From contig CM056742.1 in the NCBI GenBank assembly GCA_029851415.1, positions 90,510,748 through 90,574,747 on the forward strand: 64,000 bases of DNA, in the 5' to 3' direction. A model generated the notes under the pieces. That model worked only from the letters and a program-made list of their open reading frames with translations, was not told the DNA's origin and did no database searches. The DNA is from Eretmocerus hayati. Taxonomy: Eukaryota; Arthropoda; Insecta; Hymenoptera; Aphelinidae. Positions within the stretch are counted from its first letter, which is position 1. Each line of letters starts with the position of its first letter. Shown piece by piece: positions 45,701 through 59,000 of this stretch. A program made the position numbers and the translations under genes.

Positions 45701-48700
45701 CGATGCGCCCCGATGATGGCCAGCAGACACTCGAGGGGCCATCGACATCGACACCTCAGGCTGAATCTAGAAATCTCCATCCCGTGTCACTCTGCTTACA
45801 TGTCCGAACTGGTGTTCTCTAATATATATGCCGTTGTCAGAAGAAGAACATGCACCACAATGACGCTGCGACACGATCATGGCCAGCAGACATTTGAGGA
45901 GCCATCGAAATCGACACCTCAGGCCGAATCCAGACATGTCCGTTTTCTGTAATTCTGCATCCCTGTCCAAAATGGTCCTCTCTCACATATATATCGGTTC
46001 AGGAGAATGGACATGCCCCAAAATGGCACTGCGCTCCGATCGTGGCCAGCAGACACTTCGGGGGCCATCAAAATCGACACCTCAGGCCGAATCTAGACAT
46101 CTCTGTTTCCCGTAACCCTGCGTACATGTTCGAAATGGTCTCCTCTTACCTTTTCGTCGGATCTGGAGATTCGACATGCCTCGAAATGGCACTGCGACCC
46201 GATCGTGGCCCAGACCCTTGGAGAGCCACCGGAATCGACATCTCAGGCCGAATCTAGGAATGTCCATTGCCTGTGCCTCTGAACACATGTTCAAAATGGG
46301 CTTCCTTAACATATTTGTCGGTTCGAGAGGGAGGACATGCCCCCAAATGGCGCTGCAATCTGATTATGGCCAAAAGTCGGTAATAGGGTGGGTGGGAGGG
46401 GGGCCATCGAGGTTGACACCTCAGGCCGAATCGAATGATTACCATTCCCTGTTATCCTACAAACCTGTTCAAAATGGTCCTCTCTAACATATACGTCGGT
46501 TCCAGAGGATGGACTTGCTTCAAAACGGCGCTACGTCCCGATTCTAGCCAGCAGACACTTAGCGAGCAATCGAAACCGACACCCCAGGCCGAATCTGGAG
46601 ATATCCATTTTCTGTAACTCTGCATCCCTGTTCAGAATGGTCCTCCCTGACATATATGCCGGATCCAGGAGAAAGGAATGCCCCGCAAGGACGCTGCGAC
46701 TCGATCATGGCCAGCAGACACTTAGCGAGCCATCGAAATCGACACCTCAGGTCGAATGTAGACATGTTCATTTCCTGTAACTCTGCATACATGTTCAAAA
46801 TGGTCCTTCCTAAGATATATCTCGGATCTAGAGGATAGACATCCACCAAAATGGCGCTGCGACCCGATTATTGCCAGCAGACACTTGGGGGGCGGGGGCA
46901 TCAAAGTCGACACCTCAAGTAGAATTTGGTGATGTCCATCCCCTGTATCTCTGCACACGTGTTCAAATTGATGTTCTCCAACATATTCGCCCATTCGGGA
47001 GGGGAGAAATGCTCCAAAATCGCGCTACATCCCCATTATGGCCAGCTGACACTGGGCCAGCCATCGAAACCGACACCGCAGGCCGAATCAAGAGAGGACC
47101 ATTCTCGGTCACTCTGCACACATGTTCAGAATGGTCTTCTCTGACACATATATCTGTTCCAGAGGGAGGACGTGCCCCAAAATGGCGCTGCGACGCGATT
47201 ACGGCCAACAGACACTTGGGAGGGGGAGGGGGCTCGAAGTCGACAACTCAGGCAGAATCTAGACATGTGCATCTTCTTTTACTCTGCATACATGTTCAAA
47301 ATGGTATTTTCCAACATGTATGCCGGTTCCGGAGAATAGACATGCTCCAACACGGCGCTACGTCCCGATAGAAACCAGCAGACACTCGGGGGGCTATCGA
47401 CATCGACACCACTGATCGAATACAGAAAAGTCCATTCCCTGTAACACTGTTCACATGTTCAAAACGGACTCCTCTAACAAATACGTCGGTTCCAGAGAAT
47501 GGAATTGCCCGAAATGGCGCTATGTCCCAATTATGACCAGCAGACATTCGGCGAGCCTTCGAAATCGGCACCTCAGGCCAAATCTAGACAATTCCATTTC
47601 CTGTAACTCTGCATACATGTTCAGAATGGTTCCTCTAACATATTTGTCAGATCCAGAGTACAGACATCCTCCAAAATGGCGCTGCGACCTGATTATTGTC
47701 AGCAGACACTTCGGGGGCGGGGGCATCGAAGTCGGCAAAAACTGGTGATGTCCATTCCCTGTAACTCTGCACACGTATTCAAACTGGTCTTCTTGAACAT
47801 ATTTGCCGGTTCGGGAGGACGAAGATGCCCCGAGATTGCGCTACGTCCCGATTATGGTCAGCTGACACTTGGCGAGCCATCGACTTCAACACCACAGGCC
47901 GAATACAGAAAAGTCCATTCCTTGTAACACTGCTCACATGTTTAAAATAGTCTCGTCTAACATATACGTCGGTTCCAGAGAATGGACAGACCCCAAAATG
48001 GCACTTCGTCCCGATTATGGCCAGCAGACACTTTGGCGAGCCATCAAAATCGACACCTCAGGCCGAATCTAAACATGTCCATTCCCTGTAACTCTGCACA
48101 GATGTTCAGGATCGGCTTTTGTAACATATTTGTCGGTTCCAGAGGAACGACATGCCCCATAATGGCGATGCGATCCGGTTATGGACAGTAGACACCTGGA
48201 GGAGGGGAGGGAGGCCATCAAAGTCGACACCTCAGGCAAAATCTGGAGATGTCCATTCCCCGTAACTAGCACACGTGTTCAAAATGGTGTTCTCCAATAT
48301 ATTTGCTGATTCGGGAGGACGAAAATACCCAAAAATTGCGCTACGTCCCGATTATGGCCAGCTGACACTTGGCGAGCCATCGAAATCGACACCGCAGGCC
48401 GAATCACGAGCAGTCCATCCTCTATCACTCTACACACATGTCCAAAATGGTCTTCTCTAACATAAATGTCGGATGCAATCAATTGACTTGCTCCAAACTG
48501 GCGCTGCGACCCAATTATGTAGAGTAGTTATTTGGGGGCAATCAGAATCGACACCTCAGGCCGAATCCAGACATGTCCATTTCCTGTTACTCTGCACGCA
48601 TGTTCAGAATGGGCTTTTCTAACATATTTATGGGTCCCAGAGGGAGGACATGCCCCGAAATGGAGCTGCGATCCGGTTATGGACAAAAGACACTTGCGGG

Positions 48701-49965
48701 GGGGGGAGGCAGGCCATAGAGGTTGACACCTCGGGTCGAATCTTGTGATGTCCATTCCCTGTCATTCTGCATACCTGTTCAAAAAAGTCCTCTCTAACAT
48801 ATACGTCGGATCCAGAGAATGGACATCCCCCAGAATGGCGCTGCGAACCGATCATGGCCAGCAGACTCTGGAGGGTTCATCAAAGTTAACACCGCAGGCC
48901 GAATCAAGAGAGGTCCATTCTCTATAACTCTGCATACATGTTCGAAATAGTCCTCTCTAACATATATGTCGGATCCAGATAATGGACATATTCCAAACCG
49001 ACGCTGCGACCCTATTATATAGAGCAGACACTTGGGGGGCTATTAGGATCGACAACTCAGGTCGAATATAGGGATGTCCATTGCCTGTAACTCTGCATAC
49101 ATATCCAGAATGGTATCCCCTATTATATCTGTTGGATGCAGATAATGGACATGCCTCAGAATGGCGCTGCGACCCGACTATGGCCAGCAGACACTTGGGG
49201 GGCCTTCGAAATCAACACCTCAGGCCAAATCAAGAGTTGTTCATTCCCTGTCACTCTGCATTCATGTTCAAAATCGTCTCCTCCTACATATATGTCGGAT
49301 TCAGGAAATGGACATCCCCCAAATGGCGCTGTGACCCGATTATTGCCAGCAGACACTTGGGGGGGGGGGCATCGAATTCGACACCCCAGGCAAATCTGGA
49401 GATGCCCATTCCCTGTTACTCTGCATACATGTTCAAAATGGTCTTCTGTAACATATATGCCGGTTCCGGAGAATGGACATGCTCGGAATCGGCGTTACGT
49501 CCCGATTATGGCCAGCAGACATTCCGCGAGCCACCGGAATCGATGCCGCATCAAGAGAAGTCCGTTCTCTGTAACTCTGCATACCTGTTCAAATTGGTCC
49601 TGTCTAACATATAGGTCGGTTCCAGAGGAAGGAAATGCCCCAAAACGGCGCTACGTCCCGATTTTTGCACGCAGTCACTTGGTGAGCCAACGAAGTGGAC
49701 ACCTCAGGCAAAATCTAGACATGTCTATCTCCTGTCTCTCTGCATAAATGTCAAAATGGTCCTCTCTAAGATATATGTCGGATCCACAGAATAGACATGC
49801 CCTACAATGGCGCTGCGACCCGATTATGGCCAACAGCCATTTGGGGCAGGGGGGGGGGGCGGGGGCATCGAAGTCGACACCTTAGGCCGAGTCCAGGGAT
49901 GTCCATTTCCCGTTACTCTGCTCACATGTTAAAAATCGTCCCCTCTCACATATATACCGATGTCG
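39728..49965 (+). repeat. Long array of the ~162-bp satellite (about 60 monomers)
   Basis: Monomers average about 162 bp with landmarks GGTTCCAGAGAATGGACATG, CCCAAAATGGCGCTGCGACC, GGCCAGCAGACACTTGGGG, ATCGACACCTCAGGCCGAAT and CTCTGCATACATGTTCAAAA. Monomer identity varies, and some monomers carry long G tracts at one fixed site. Repeat blocks recur at about 2.17 kb, pointing to higher-order organisation. The size and homogeneity suit a centromeric or pericentromeric satellite, which is inference. Confidence 0.92.
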
Positions 49966-50640
49966 AACTATGTTGGTAGTCCAGGCATGCTATATCTAGA
50001 TTCCATGTTCTTTGGAATTCCCAACTCCCATCACCAGACTTTCCGCTCAGAGTTTCACCACATCCACGAAATAATGAAGACACATGTTTCACCAAGAATG
50101 AATAAATCTATAGATTCATCAGGATGACCTTATTAAGGTTGTAGCAGAGCAATGGATCTTCGGAGTCACTGCAAGTCAATGCTCAAATTTCAAAGGATGG
50201 TCCCAAATAAAATTGATTTATTGATCAGCATTGAGGCCATCAAGAGCTCTTTCCACAGAGTTTTTGGAACCTGCTTGAGCTGTCTCACAACAAAATTTCC
50301 TCCTTCCGGTTGAGGAGTCTGCAGCATATCATGATGAGGATCTGTGGTACTAATTTTACCACAACTCTCATTGAGGATCCAGGCACATCACCACTCATTA
50401 CATTTGCACTGTGGCACAAATTCTGACAGAAATTCTCCGTTTGGTTACAGAGTGGGAACCAATCTATCACCTCCCATTAGGATCGAAATCTGATAATCGA
50501 GTGATTAATTAATGAGCTTATAGCTCACTCAAATGCCGTCTGCTACTGTCTTTTCGTCACGCTTCCTCGCTGCGTGATCACCACGCGTAGAATCTATATA
50601 TATAGTTACAGTTATAGTATACTTATGACGACCGACAGTA
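49966..50640. other. Unique AT-rich interval between satellite and the second LTR element
   Basis: No gene, repeat or RNA signal that I can support on either strand. Confidence 0.5.
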
Positions 50641-51046
50641 TAGATGCCATTGTTACAGTTGCAACGAGGCTCGTTGCGGCACGCAGTTACACCTCCAAAT
50701 CGGAGATGGCAGCACCTCCCGGTCCTACTTACTGGCCAGCGTGGCGCGCCCGTCGCGGGCGGAAGCCAAGCCGCGCGCCACCGGACGGCACTTCAAGGAT
50801 GGCCGCCGCTTCGCACAGACCTCCTCGCGTGAGTTTTGCCCAACGGTTGCCTCGAGACCGCTTTTCACGGCAACGGCAGCAGCAGCAGCAGTAGCAGTAG
50901 CAGAGCAGAATATTATCCGCGTGTGCACAAACCATTAGTGTCCGCGTCCCGGGTGTCCTGGGGTTTCCACCCCTTAGTGCTTGTGTGCGTGGGTGCTTCA
51001 TTTCGCTTGCCAGCTCGCTCACCGCATATCTCGCCCCAGGAGGCCC
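50641..51046. other. GC-rich flank upstream of the second LTR element
   Basis: Contains (CAG)n-like sequence (50877-50905) and AGAATATTATCCGCG, which also occurs in the LTR at 39.19 kb. It could be a remnant of another LTR or an outer part of this LTR missing from the 3' copy. Confidence 0.35.
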
Positions 51047-51957
51047 CGCGGGGCGGGCATCGGAGCTGGCTCGAGCCAGGCGCACCAGCTGGTGCCACCC
51101 ACGGCGTCCGCGCAGCGGCGCCCCAGGACGGGCTCGTCGGCGACACAGCAGCAGCGGTGAGTGGATGGTGATTCCCCGTGTGCCCCTCGCGATGCCCCGC
51201 GATGCCCCACGCCCGGTGTCGTGTTCGTTGGAGTGACGCCCGATAACTCGTGTCACCTCTATTCGTGGCCCCTCGTTCCTCGTGCGACGTGTCCCTGCAA
51301 CGTGTACCTGCCCTGCGTCGTCACCCGAGTCGACCCGCTCCCATGAGGGCTTCAGCCCTGGAGCAACGCCAGATTCCCTATCGCCCGGGTGATTCGCACA
51401 ACAGGTATCACGCGGCCAGTAGACATTTCCCCCGCGTGCACGAATTGAGGACGCAATTTTTGAACGCTCAGTGAGTTTCCGGTGACGGAGGAAGTAGCGC
51501 AGCAGAATGTTAGTGCGTGCGCATAGCAAGTGGGGATGCTCCGCCCCTCGATATATGGGCATTTTCGATTCAAGCGAGTGTTAGAGTGAAACCTCGATAT
51601 ATGGGCACATTTTCGCCGAAAGCGATTCTTGGGACCTAGTGTTTTCCTGACAAATGGAAAAATTTGAGAGACTTTGACGCCGCGTGCGGCACTTGTATTT
51701 AGGATTATCGACCTGCGCGTCGTTACATGACAGTTCTAATAGTAATAAACGCCTTTTATCTTTTTATAGAAAAACGTGAGTGAATCTCTATCCCTGTGTC
51801 CGCAGATAACTGTTATTTTCAAGTACGCTCCCACATCCTCCCCCACCGACCCGCCCTTCGTGGCGCACGACCTGGCCCAGTCCCGATCCGGCCCCAAATA
51901 AATTAGGTAACCCGGGCCGGTTCAGAGCTTTTAGGTGACCCATACCGCCCCGTTACA
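51047..51957 (+). repeat. 5' LTR of the second LTR element
   Basis: About 910 bp, ending CCGTTACA. The first bases read CGCGGGGCGGGC where the 3' LTR has TGCGGGGCGGGC, so the terminal TG is mutated here. It has AATAAA at 51744 and 51897 and several GTGAGT splice-donor-like sites (for example 51775). Confidence 0.8.
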
Positions 51958-51974
51958 TGGTGATCCTGCCAGGA
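51958..51974 (+). promoter_or_regulatory. Primer binding site, tRNA-Arg type
   Basis: TGGTGATCCTGCCAGGA directly follows the LTR. From memory, insect tRNA-Arg(ACG) ends CCTGGCAGGATCG before CCA; the complement matches at all but one position. Confidence 0.6.
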
Positions 51975-52225
51975 TCTCGGTCAACGCCTGTTAGCGACCT
52001 GCAAGTATCTGCGGATACAGCGCGCGCGTGGATAATCAGCGATGCGATATCACGCGGAATTATAGCGAACGCCGGGCCCTCGGTATACGCCAATGATATT
52101 ATTCCTATTGCGTACGTTCCCGTGCGCTCACTCCCGAATGCGCTTTGTCAAAATATGACATCTCCACCCGCTTTAGTGATACCGCGTCCCTCCCCCCGCG
52201 GGCACTCTGTGACTCGTTTCACCCC

Positions 52226-53470
52226 AGAATCATCGTGTGGGTACTCGTTTGAAACCTCTTAGCGAGTACTGTTCGGAACGCCACCGTGCGCTCTGCCGCC
52301 CCCGCGCGTATCGGACCCACCACGCGACTTTGGTTCTAAACGACGCGGAACCCAGCGTGTGGGGACTCGTTTGAAACCTTTCTGCGAGTACTGTTCGAAA
52401 CGCCACCGCGCGCTCTGCCACCCCCGCGCGTCTCGGCCCCACCACGCGACTTTGGTTCTGAACGACACGGAACCCGTGGTGTGGGTATTCGTCTGAAACC
52501 TCCTAACGAGTACAGTTCGGAACGCCGCCGCGCGCTCTGCCACCCCCGAGCGTCTCGGACCCACCACGCGACTTTGGCTCTGAACGACGTGGAACCCGTC
52601 GTGTGGGTACTCATTCGAAGCGCCTCGACGAGTTCTATTCGAAACGCCACCACGCGCTCTGCCGCCCCCGCGCGTCTCGGACCCACCACGCGACTTTGGT
52701 TCTGAACGACACGGAACCCGTCGTGTGGGTATCCGTCTGGAACCTCCTAACGAGTACAGTTCGAAACGCCGCCGCGCGCTCTGCCACCCCCGAGCGTCTC
52801 GGACCCACCACGCGACTTTGGCTCTGAACGACGTGGAACCCGTCGTGTGGGTACTCATTCGAAGCGCCTCGACGAGTTCTATTCGAAACGCCACCACGCA
52901 CTCTGCCGCCTCCGCGCGTCTCGGACCCACCACGTGACTTTGGTTCTGAACGACGTGGAACCCGTGGTGTGGGTCCTCGTTTGAAGCGCCTCGACGGGTA
53001 CTATTCGTAACGCCACCACGCGCTCTGCCGCCCCCGCGCGTCTTGGACCCACCGCGCGACTTTGGTTCTGAACGACGCGGAACCCATCGTGTGGGTACTC
53101 GTTTGAAACCTCTTAGTGAGTACTGTCCGGAACGCCACTGTGCGCTCTGCCACCCCCGCGCGTATGGGACCCACCACGCGGCTTTGGTTCTGAACGACGC
53201 GGAACCCAGCGTGTGGGGACTCGTTAGAAACCTCTCAGCGAGTACTGTTCGTGACGCCGCCATGCGCTCTGCCGCCCCCGCGCGTCTCGGACCCACTACG
53301 CGACTGAATTTCCAAACGACGCGGAACCCGTCGTGTGGGTACTTGTTTGAAACGTCTTGACGAGTACTATTCGAAACGCCATCGCGCACTCTGCCACCCC
53401 CGCGTGTCTCGGACCCACCACGCGATTGAGATTCCAAGTGACGCGGACCCTACCGAGTGGGTATTCGTTG
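52226..53470. repeat. 122-bp tandem repeats (10 copies) in the leader
   Basis: The anchor CGCGACTTTGG recurs at 52323, 52445, 52567, 52689, 52811, 52933, 53055, 53177, 53299 and 53421: exactly 122 bp each time. Each unit has GAACCCGTCGTGTGGGTACT, a GAGTACT-TTCGAAACGCCA block and GCGCTCTGCC. The array lies between the primer site and gag, so it would be in the genomic RNA leader. Confidence 0.92.
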
Positions 53471-53556
53471 GAAAGCTCTCAGCGAATGTTGCTTGAAACG
53501 CCATAGTACGCCCTCGAATAGTCACGCCAGTTGGAGTTGAACCTTGAGTCGTTAAG

Positions 53557-56066
53557 ATGGCCCGCAGTCAGAAGCGGACTGATGATCCCCCGGATTCGGA
53601 TAGGCTTAATCTGGGTAAACCGATGAATGAATTGATCCCCCGAGATCCTCGATACCTGCCGATTGCGAAACTCGTGTTAGGTCTGAGCTTCGCGGGTCTG
53701 ATCGAACGCCTCAACAAGGAAGGTCTGAGTGATCGCGGAACGCGACTGACTCTCCATAATCGACTGATTCAGTACGATATCCAGACGGTGAATCCAGAGG
53801 AGAAAGTCCCATGGAACCCCGCAAGAGACGAGCGATCGCCAGAGCAACCGCCTATGACGCCAGAAGCGTTGAGGTTGCTCCAGGAATGGGAAGAAGATGA
53901 CGAAAAGGAAGAAGATGATTGCAACGACGGTGGTGAGGCTGACGCCGTGCGACTATCAGTGGCCGCTTCAACCACGGGAGTCACCCAGTCGTCTACGACG
54001 ACCACCACCGCCAGTACGGAGAGTACAACCACGACGATGACTAGCGGGTGTCGTGGGCCAATAGCGACCCCAAGCCCAACGCCACACATGCCTCACGCGG
54101 GAGTTATGACAGCGGCGGAGGCATTCCGCCAGATGTGTCAGGGTACACCGTACGCCTCTTGGGAAAATGCCATGGTACCTCCCCCTCCGATGGACGGATG
54201 GGCCTTCCCACGCCTCTGGCCCCCGGCGATGCCTTCGCCGACTCTCCAGTCAGCTCAGATCCACGGGATCCGAGATTCGGGCACGGAAACGGAAGCTGGA
54301 GCACGGGCAAGTCCTTCAAAGGAAGATGACGCGAGGGCTCAGATGGCCTATACGAATACACAACGGGACTGGTTGTATGCGTTCCGATACCCACAACAGT
54401 CTGTCCCGCCGACGACTGTGCCTGGTAACCCGGACACCCACTACGACCACCCACAACAACACGCCGACGACACGCATCATGGACGCCCACACAATGAGCG
54501 TCGCGAGCAAGTGCGAACCACGTTGCACATGGGAGGCGAGACACCGACGGGGCACCACTCGTCGCAACCCGCTGCGAGGGCTCCTAACGCCTCGCACCCT
54601 GGTAACACTCACATCACTGCTCAGTCATCACCGAGCCCCCGTCACGAGTGGTATTCGGGGTCCTCGAGCAGTGATGAATGGGAACCGCACACGCCCACGC
54701 CGCAACAGCCTCAGGCCAGAAGCAGATCGTCGTGCAGTAGAAAATTGGAGAAAGAATCGAGCAGAACGCTCCAAGTAATGAAAACGCTCACCAGCTGGAA
54801 GATCTCATTCGATGGGGACCCCGAAGTGAGCAGAGAAAAAGCTGAGGAGTTTCTCGCTTCGATTAAAGAGTGTATGGAGGCCTTAGACTCTCGGACGCCA
54901 AAGTTCTGACGGCGATGCCTAGTGTTTTAACAAACCGTGCTCGGGCGTGGTATAGAATGCATCGACGAAGCATGACCTGCTGGCGTGATTTCAAGCAAAT
55001 GTTCTGAGATCAGTATGTCGGTCACCTCGACTACGAAGATCTCATGGACGAATGGTATCGCCGCACGCCGGGCAAGAATGAGGAGATAGCGCCATACCTG
55101 ACCTGTATACGCCAGATAGTGTCACACTTCAAGCATCCGCCACCAGAACACCAAGTCTTTGGTATAGTTATCCGGAACTTGAGGCCCGATTTATGCCGAT
55201 ACCTGGACACGCGGGAGGTCAAGACTCTCGTAGATATCCAATATTGGGGAAAGAAATTCGAGAAACAGGAGGAGTGGTACGCGCGCTACAGTGCCCCACC
55301 TCCGACGAAAAAATCCAGGATCCCGGCTGCGGCTCATCAAGGGACCGGACGACCAACGCCAGCTAAGGAACTAGCCTCCACGGAGCTAGAAGATATCGCG
55401 GGTAACGTCGCCGGACTTGGAATAAAAGGCAACGCCAAGGAATCCGGAACCGAATCGACAGAGTCTGCCGCTGGAGCGCCAGCGCCGACACCGGCCTCAG
55501 AGGCCCAGAAAGGCAAGGGCAGAGGGCGGCGGGGAGGTAAAAAGAATGCAACCGAAGCATCGCAGAGTGGATCAGCTGAGGCGGCTGCAGTAGCAACTAA
55601 CACGCGAGAACCAGCTAGCACCGCTGCTCCCAAGCCTCCCACGCCTGCACCTCCCACGCCAACGCCGAGTATGGCACCATGGGGTTTCCTCTGGGTATTC
55701 CCATCCTACCCTTATTGGCAGATGCCGGGGATGCCGGGAACACCTGGAGCGCCGCGCAATCGCAGACCAGCTGATGCGGAGAGCAACGCAAAGCGCCAGG
55801 AGCAACTAACCCGAGGGGCTTGTTTCAATTGCAATGAAACAGGCCATCTATCGAGGGACTGCCCGACGCGCCAATGTTACTCATGTCACGCCATTGGTCA
55901 TGCAGCTCATGAGTGCCCAAGCCGTAACGAAAAGTACCAAGGCTGTGGCAAGGCGGGAGTATCAGTGAAAACATGCCCCGATTATGAGTGGGCCTTGGAA
56001 TACTCGGGAAACGGGCCAGCCGGGGCGCAGGGGTCGACGCCTCCTGCTCCCCAGGGACCAAAATAA
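53557..56066 (+). pseudogene. gag: Gag of the second LTR element, one frameshift and one stop
   Basis: ATG 53557 starts a frame to 54909. The protein continues in another frame from about 54905, with TGA 55005, to TAA 56064-56066. The N-terminal part is followed by acidic and Ser/Thr-rich disordered sequence. The capsid-like core spans 54770-55250 (LTSWKISFDGDPEVSREKAEEF; NRARAWYRMHRRSMTCWRDF; YLTCIRQIVSHFK). The C-terminus has CFNCNETGHLSRDC, CYSCHAIGHAAHEC and a third atypical finger around GCGKAGVSVKTCP. Gag would assemble the particle and bind RNA. Pol follows in the same frame after a single stop. Confidence 0.8.
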
Positions 56067-59000
56067 AAAGAAAGAGCGAGAGAACGCCAGAGATACCAGG
56101 CTCGACCTTCCAATCGGCCGAATAGGAGGTCGGCAGCGAGACTGGTAGCTAGTACCTGGATGAGTAGTGAAGATGAAGAAGGAACGCCAGACCAATACGT
56201 CGAGGAAAAACCAGCTGTGAGATCCGTGGGATCCGAGCCGACGAATTCTTCACTATTGGGTTGGCAAGAGATTGAGATGACCCCAGCGATGGGATCTATC
56301 CGCAAACGCCAGTTGACAACAAGCAGCAACGACGCCATGATTCTGGTGAGGGAGAGCAACGGAGCTGACCAAGGTCGAAGTGGGATTGATCACCCCACCG
56401 ACGCCGCGGAAATTAACCCAAACTCACCTTGCCACGAAGAGGCAGCAATCGCTGATGCACCCAGCTTAGAGAAGCATCGAACGGGAGACGCCCCACACGA
56501 AGCCATAAAAGCAAAGGTGGAACCTTGGAGTCAAGAGGAAATCGCGGATGGACCCGCTGCCCAAGCAGCAGCCCGAAATTTTATCGAGATCATTTTGAGT
56601 GGTAAATCGTTTATGGCGTTGTATGACCCGGGTGCTCAGGTGTCCTTTGTTGGACCCGAGATCGCCAAGTTCTACGAAAAACGCCTGTTTCATGAGAAGA
56701 GTGTGTTGAGGGGAGCTGTGGGAAAGAGTGTCACCCAAGCTCTAGGACTTTTGAAGATGAACATGGAAATCGACGGCCACTCCCGTACCATTGTCATGGA
56801 AGCGGTACATGATACGTCTTACGACATGGTACTGGGGATGGATTTTATGAACGCCTGGAAATCTGACTCCCTGAACGCCGAAGGGCAATGGAGGGTTCTC
56901 CAAGGAGAGTATCGTGATTTTGCGGGTCGGAGAAGAGGAGAACCAGAGAACCGCATCTACGCCGAGTGCGCTGGCCTCGTCGTTGTAGAAGATGACGGCA
57001 AAGCACATCTCGAGCAAGTGGTTAGAGAGACGACTGCCCAAGCTGCTGACAAGGTCGGTCGGACCAATCTCCGCGAACATAAGATTGAATTGCTGGACCA
57101 TACGCCTATACGCCATCAACCGCGACGCCTTTCTCCAAAAATGTTGGAAATCGCAAGGGAGGAGGTAAAAGCCCTGTACAGTTTGAAGCGTATCAGGCCG
57201 TGTCAAAGTGCTTGGAGCAGTGCTCCAGTATTGATCAGGAAGTCGGATGGAACTTACCGCTTCTGTATCGACTATCGGGACCTGAATAGAAAGACGAAAA
57301 AAGATACGTACCCCCTCCCCAATATGGACTCCATCCTGGACAAGCTGAGGAAGGCCAAATACCTGTCAAAGATTGACTCAAAAAGCGCCTATCATCATGT
57401 CCCAGTGGAGTGGGGGAGACAGGAGTACACCTGCTTCAGCCTACCGGGCGTCGGGTGCTGGTGCTGGACCGTAATGCCCTCCGGGCTCTGTAACGCTCCC
57501 GCGACCTGGATGCTAGGCGCATCCAGGTCGCGGGAGCGTTGAAGATTAGGCATCGACGAGATCCTGGGTCCAGAATTGGAGCCATTTGTTTTTGTGTATC
57601 TTGACGACATTATCATTGCGACAGATACGTATGAAGCACACGAAGAATACCTGAAGATAGTGCTGAAACGCCTGATTGACGCCGGACTCCAAATAAACCC
57701 GGAGAAGTGCCAAATCTGTTGTAAAGAGGTGAATTATCTCGGATTTATTTTGGACTCCGAAGGTCTCCGTCCGGATACAGAGAGAGTAACGCCAGTACGT
57801 CAGTTCCCAGCGCCCAAAAACATACGCCAGCTCCGCTTGTTCCTAGGAATGGTGACTTGGTATTCACGGTTTATTGACCACGATGCCGAAATCAAAGTAC
57901 CACTGTTGAGGCTGCTGCGTAAAGACATGCCGTGGGTATGGAAGGAGGAGCATCAGGAAGCATTTGACAGGCTGAAACAGGCCCTAACCAGTGCTCCGGT
58001 GTTAGCTAGGCCAGATTTTTCAAAAATCTTCGCCATTCGGACCGATGCTTCGGCCTTTAGCCTGGGTGCCGTGCTGACCCAAGAGGGGGAAGACGGTGAA
58101 CACCCAATTGTTTATCTCACCCGCAGTCTGACGCCAGCTGAACGAAATTACTCCTTTAGCGAGAGGGAGCTGCTGGCGGTTTTGTGGGCTATCAAGGAGC
58201 TACGCCCTCATATTGAGGGGTTCAAGTTTCAAGTGATCACTGACCACAGTGCACTGGAATGGCTAAGAAATTCGAAGGATCCGACGGGGCGCCTGGCACG
58301 CTGGGCCCTCGAGCTCCAAGAATGGGACTTCGAGGTCATCCACCGCAGTGGCAGGCTCCATGAAGTACCTGATTGTTTCTCACGGATGTATGAACCCGAA
58401 GAAACCGCCATAGGAGAGGTAGAGAAGACGACAGAAACGCCAGTTCTCGAAGATTCTTGCGCAGACGAGATCGGATGTTCCGCCGCAGATGCCTTAGAAG
58501 ATTCCGAATACTTGGAGCTGGCCGGAAAAATTCGTGAAAATCCGGACCAGTTCAAGGATGGGATGGAGGTGGATGGCTTGTTGTATCACTACCGTGCCAA
58601 CTCGCTCATCGACCCGATAACGTTCCCCGAAGGAAAGTGGAGACTCGTCGTTCCTGTGAGTAGAAGACAAGACGCCCTTGAACGCGCCCATTGTCTTGCC
58701 TCCGCAGGTCACATGGGGATTGAGAAGACTTACGACAGGTTGGCCTGTGACTACCATTAGGACGGAATGTACCGTGACGCCTCGACCTTTGTACGCCAGT
58801 GCCAGCTGTGCCAACAGTACAAATTATCACAGGCCGGTCCACTAGGACTGATGAGAAAACAAAGGGTCGACCGCCCATGGGCGGTAGTAGCAGGTGACCT
58901 CAAGAAATTTCCACGCAGCAAACGAGGATTCAAATACTTGTTAGTCTTGCAAGATTTATTCACTCGCTGGGTGGGAGTGAAACCGTTACGCCGCGCCGAG

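Noticed and set aside
39728..49965. CRISPR-like regular repeats
   Set aside because: Monomers are contiguous 162-bp satellite units without unique spacers, in a eukaryotic context.
51958..51974. Resemblance of TGGTGATCCTGCCAG to the conserved 5' end of 18S rRNA
   Set aside because: It sits directly after an LTR and fits a tRNA-Arg primer site better; no other rRNA sequence is present.
52259..53437. 392-aa minus-strand ORF
   Set aside because: It is the reverse strand of the 122-bp leader repeats. 122 is not a multiple of three, so successive units are read in rotating frames, which argues against a coding repeat.
54104..54778. Overlapping 146-aa minus and 203-aa plus ORFs within gag of the second LTR element
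   Set aside because: GC-rich alternate-frame shadows; the gag frame has the continuous domain order.
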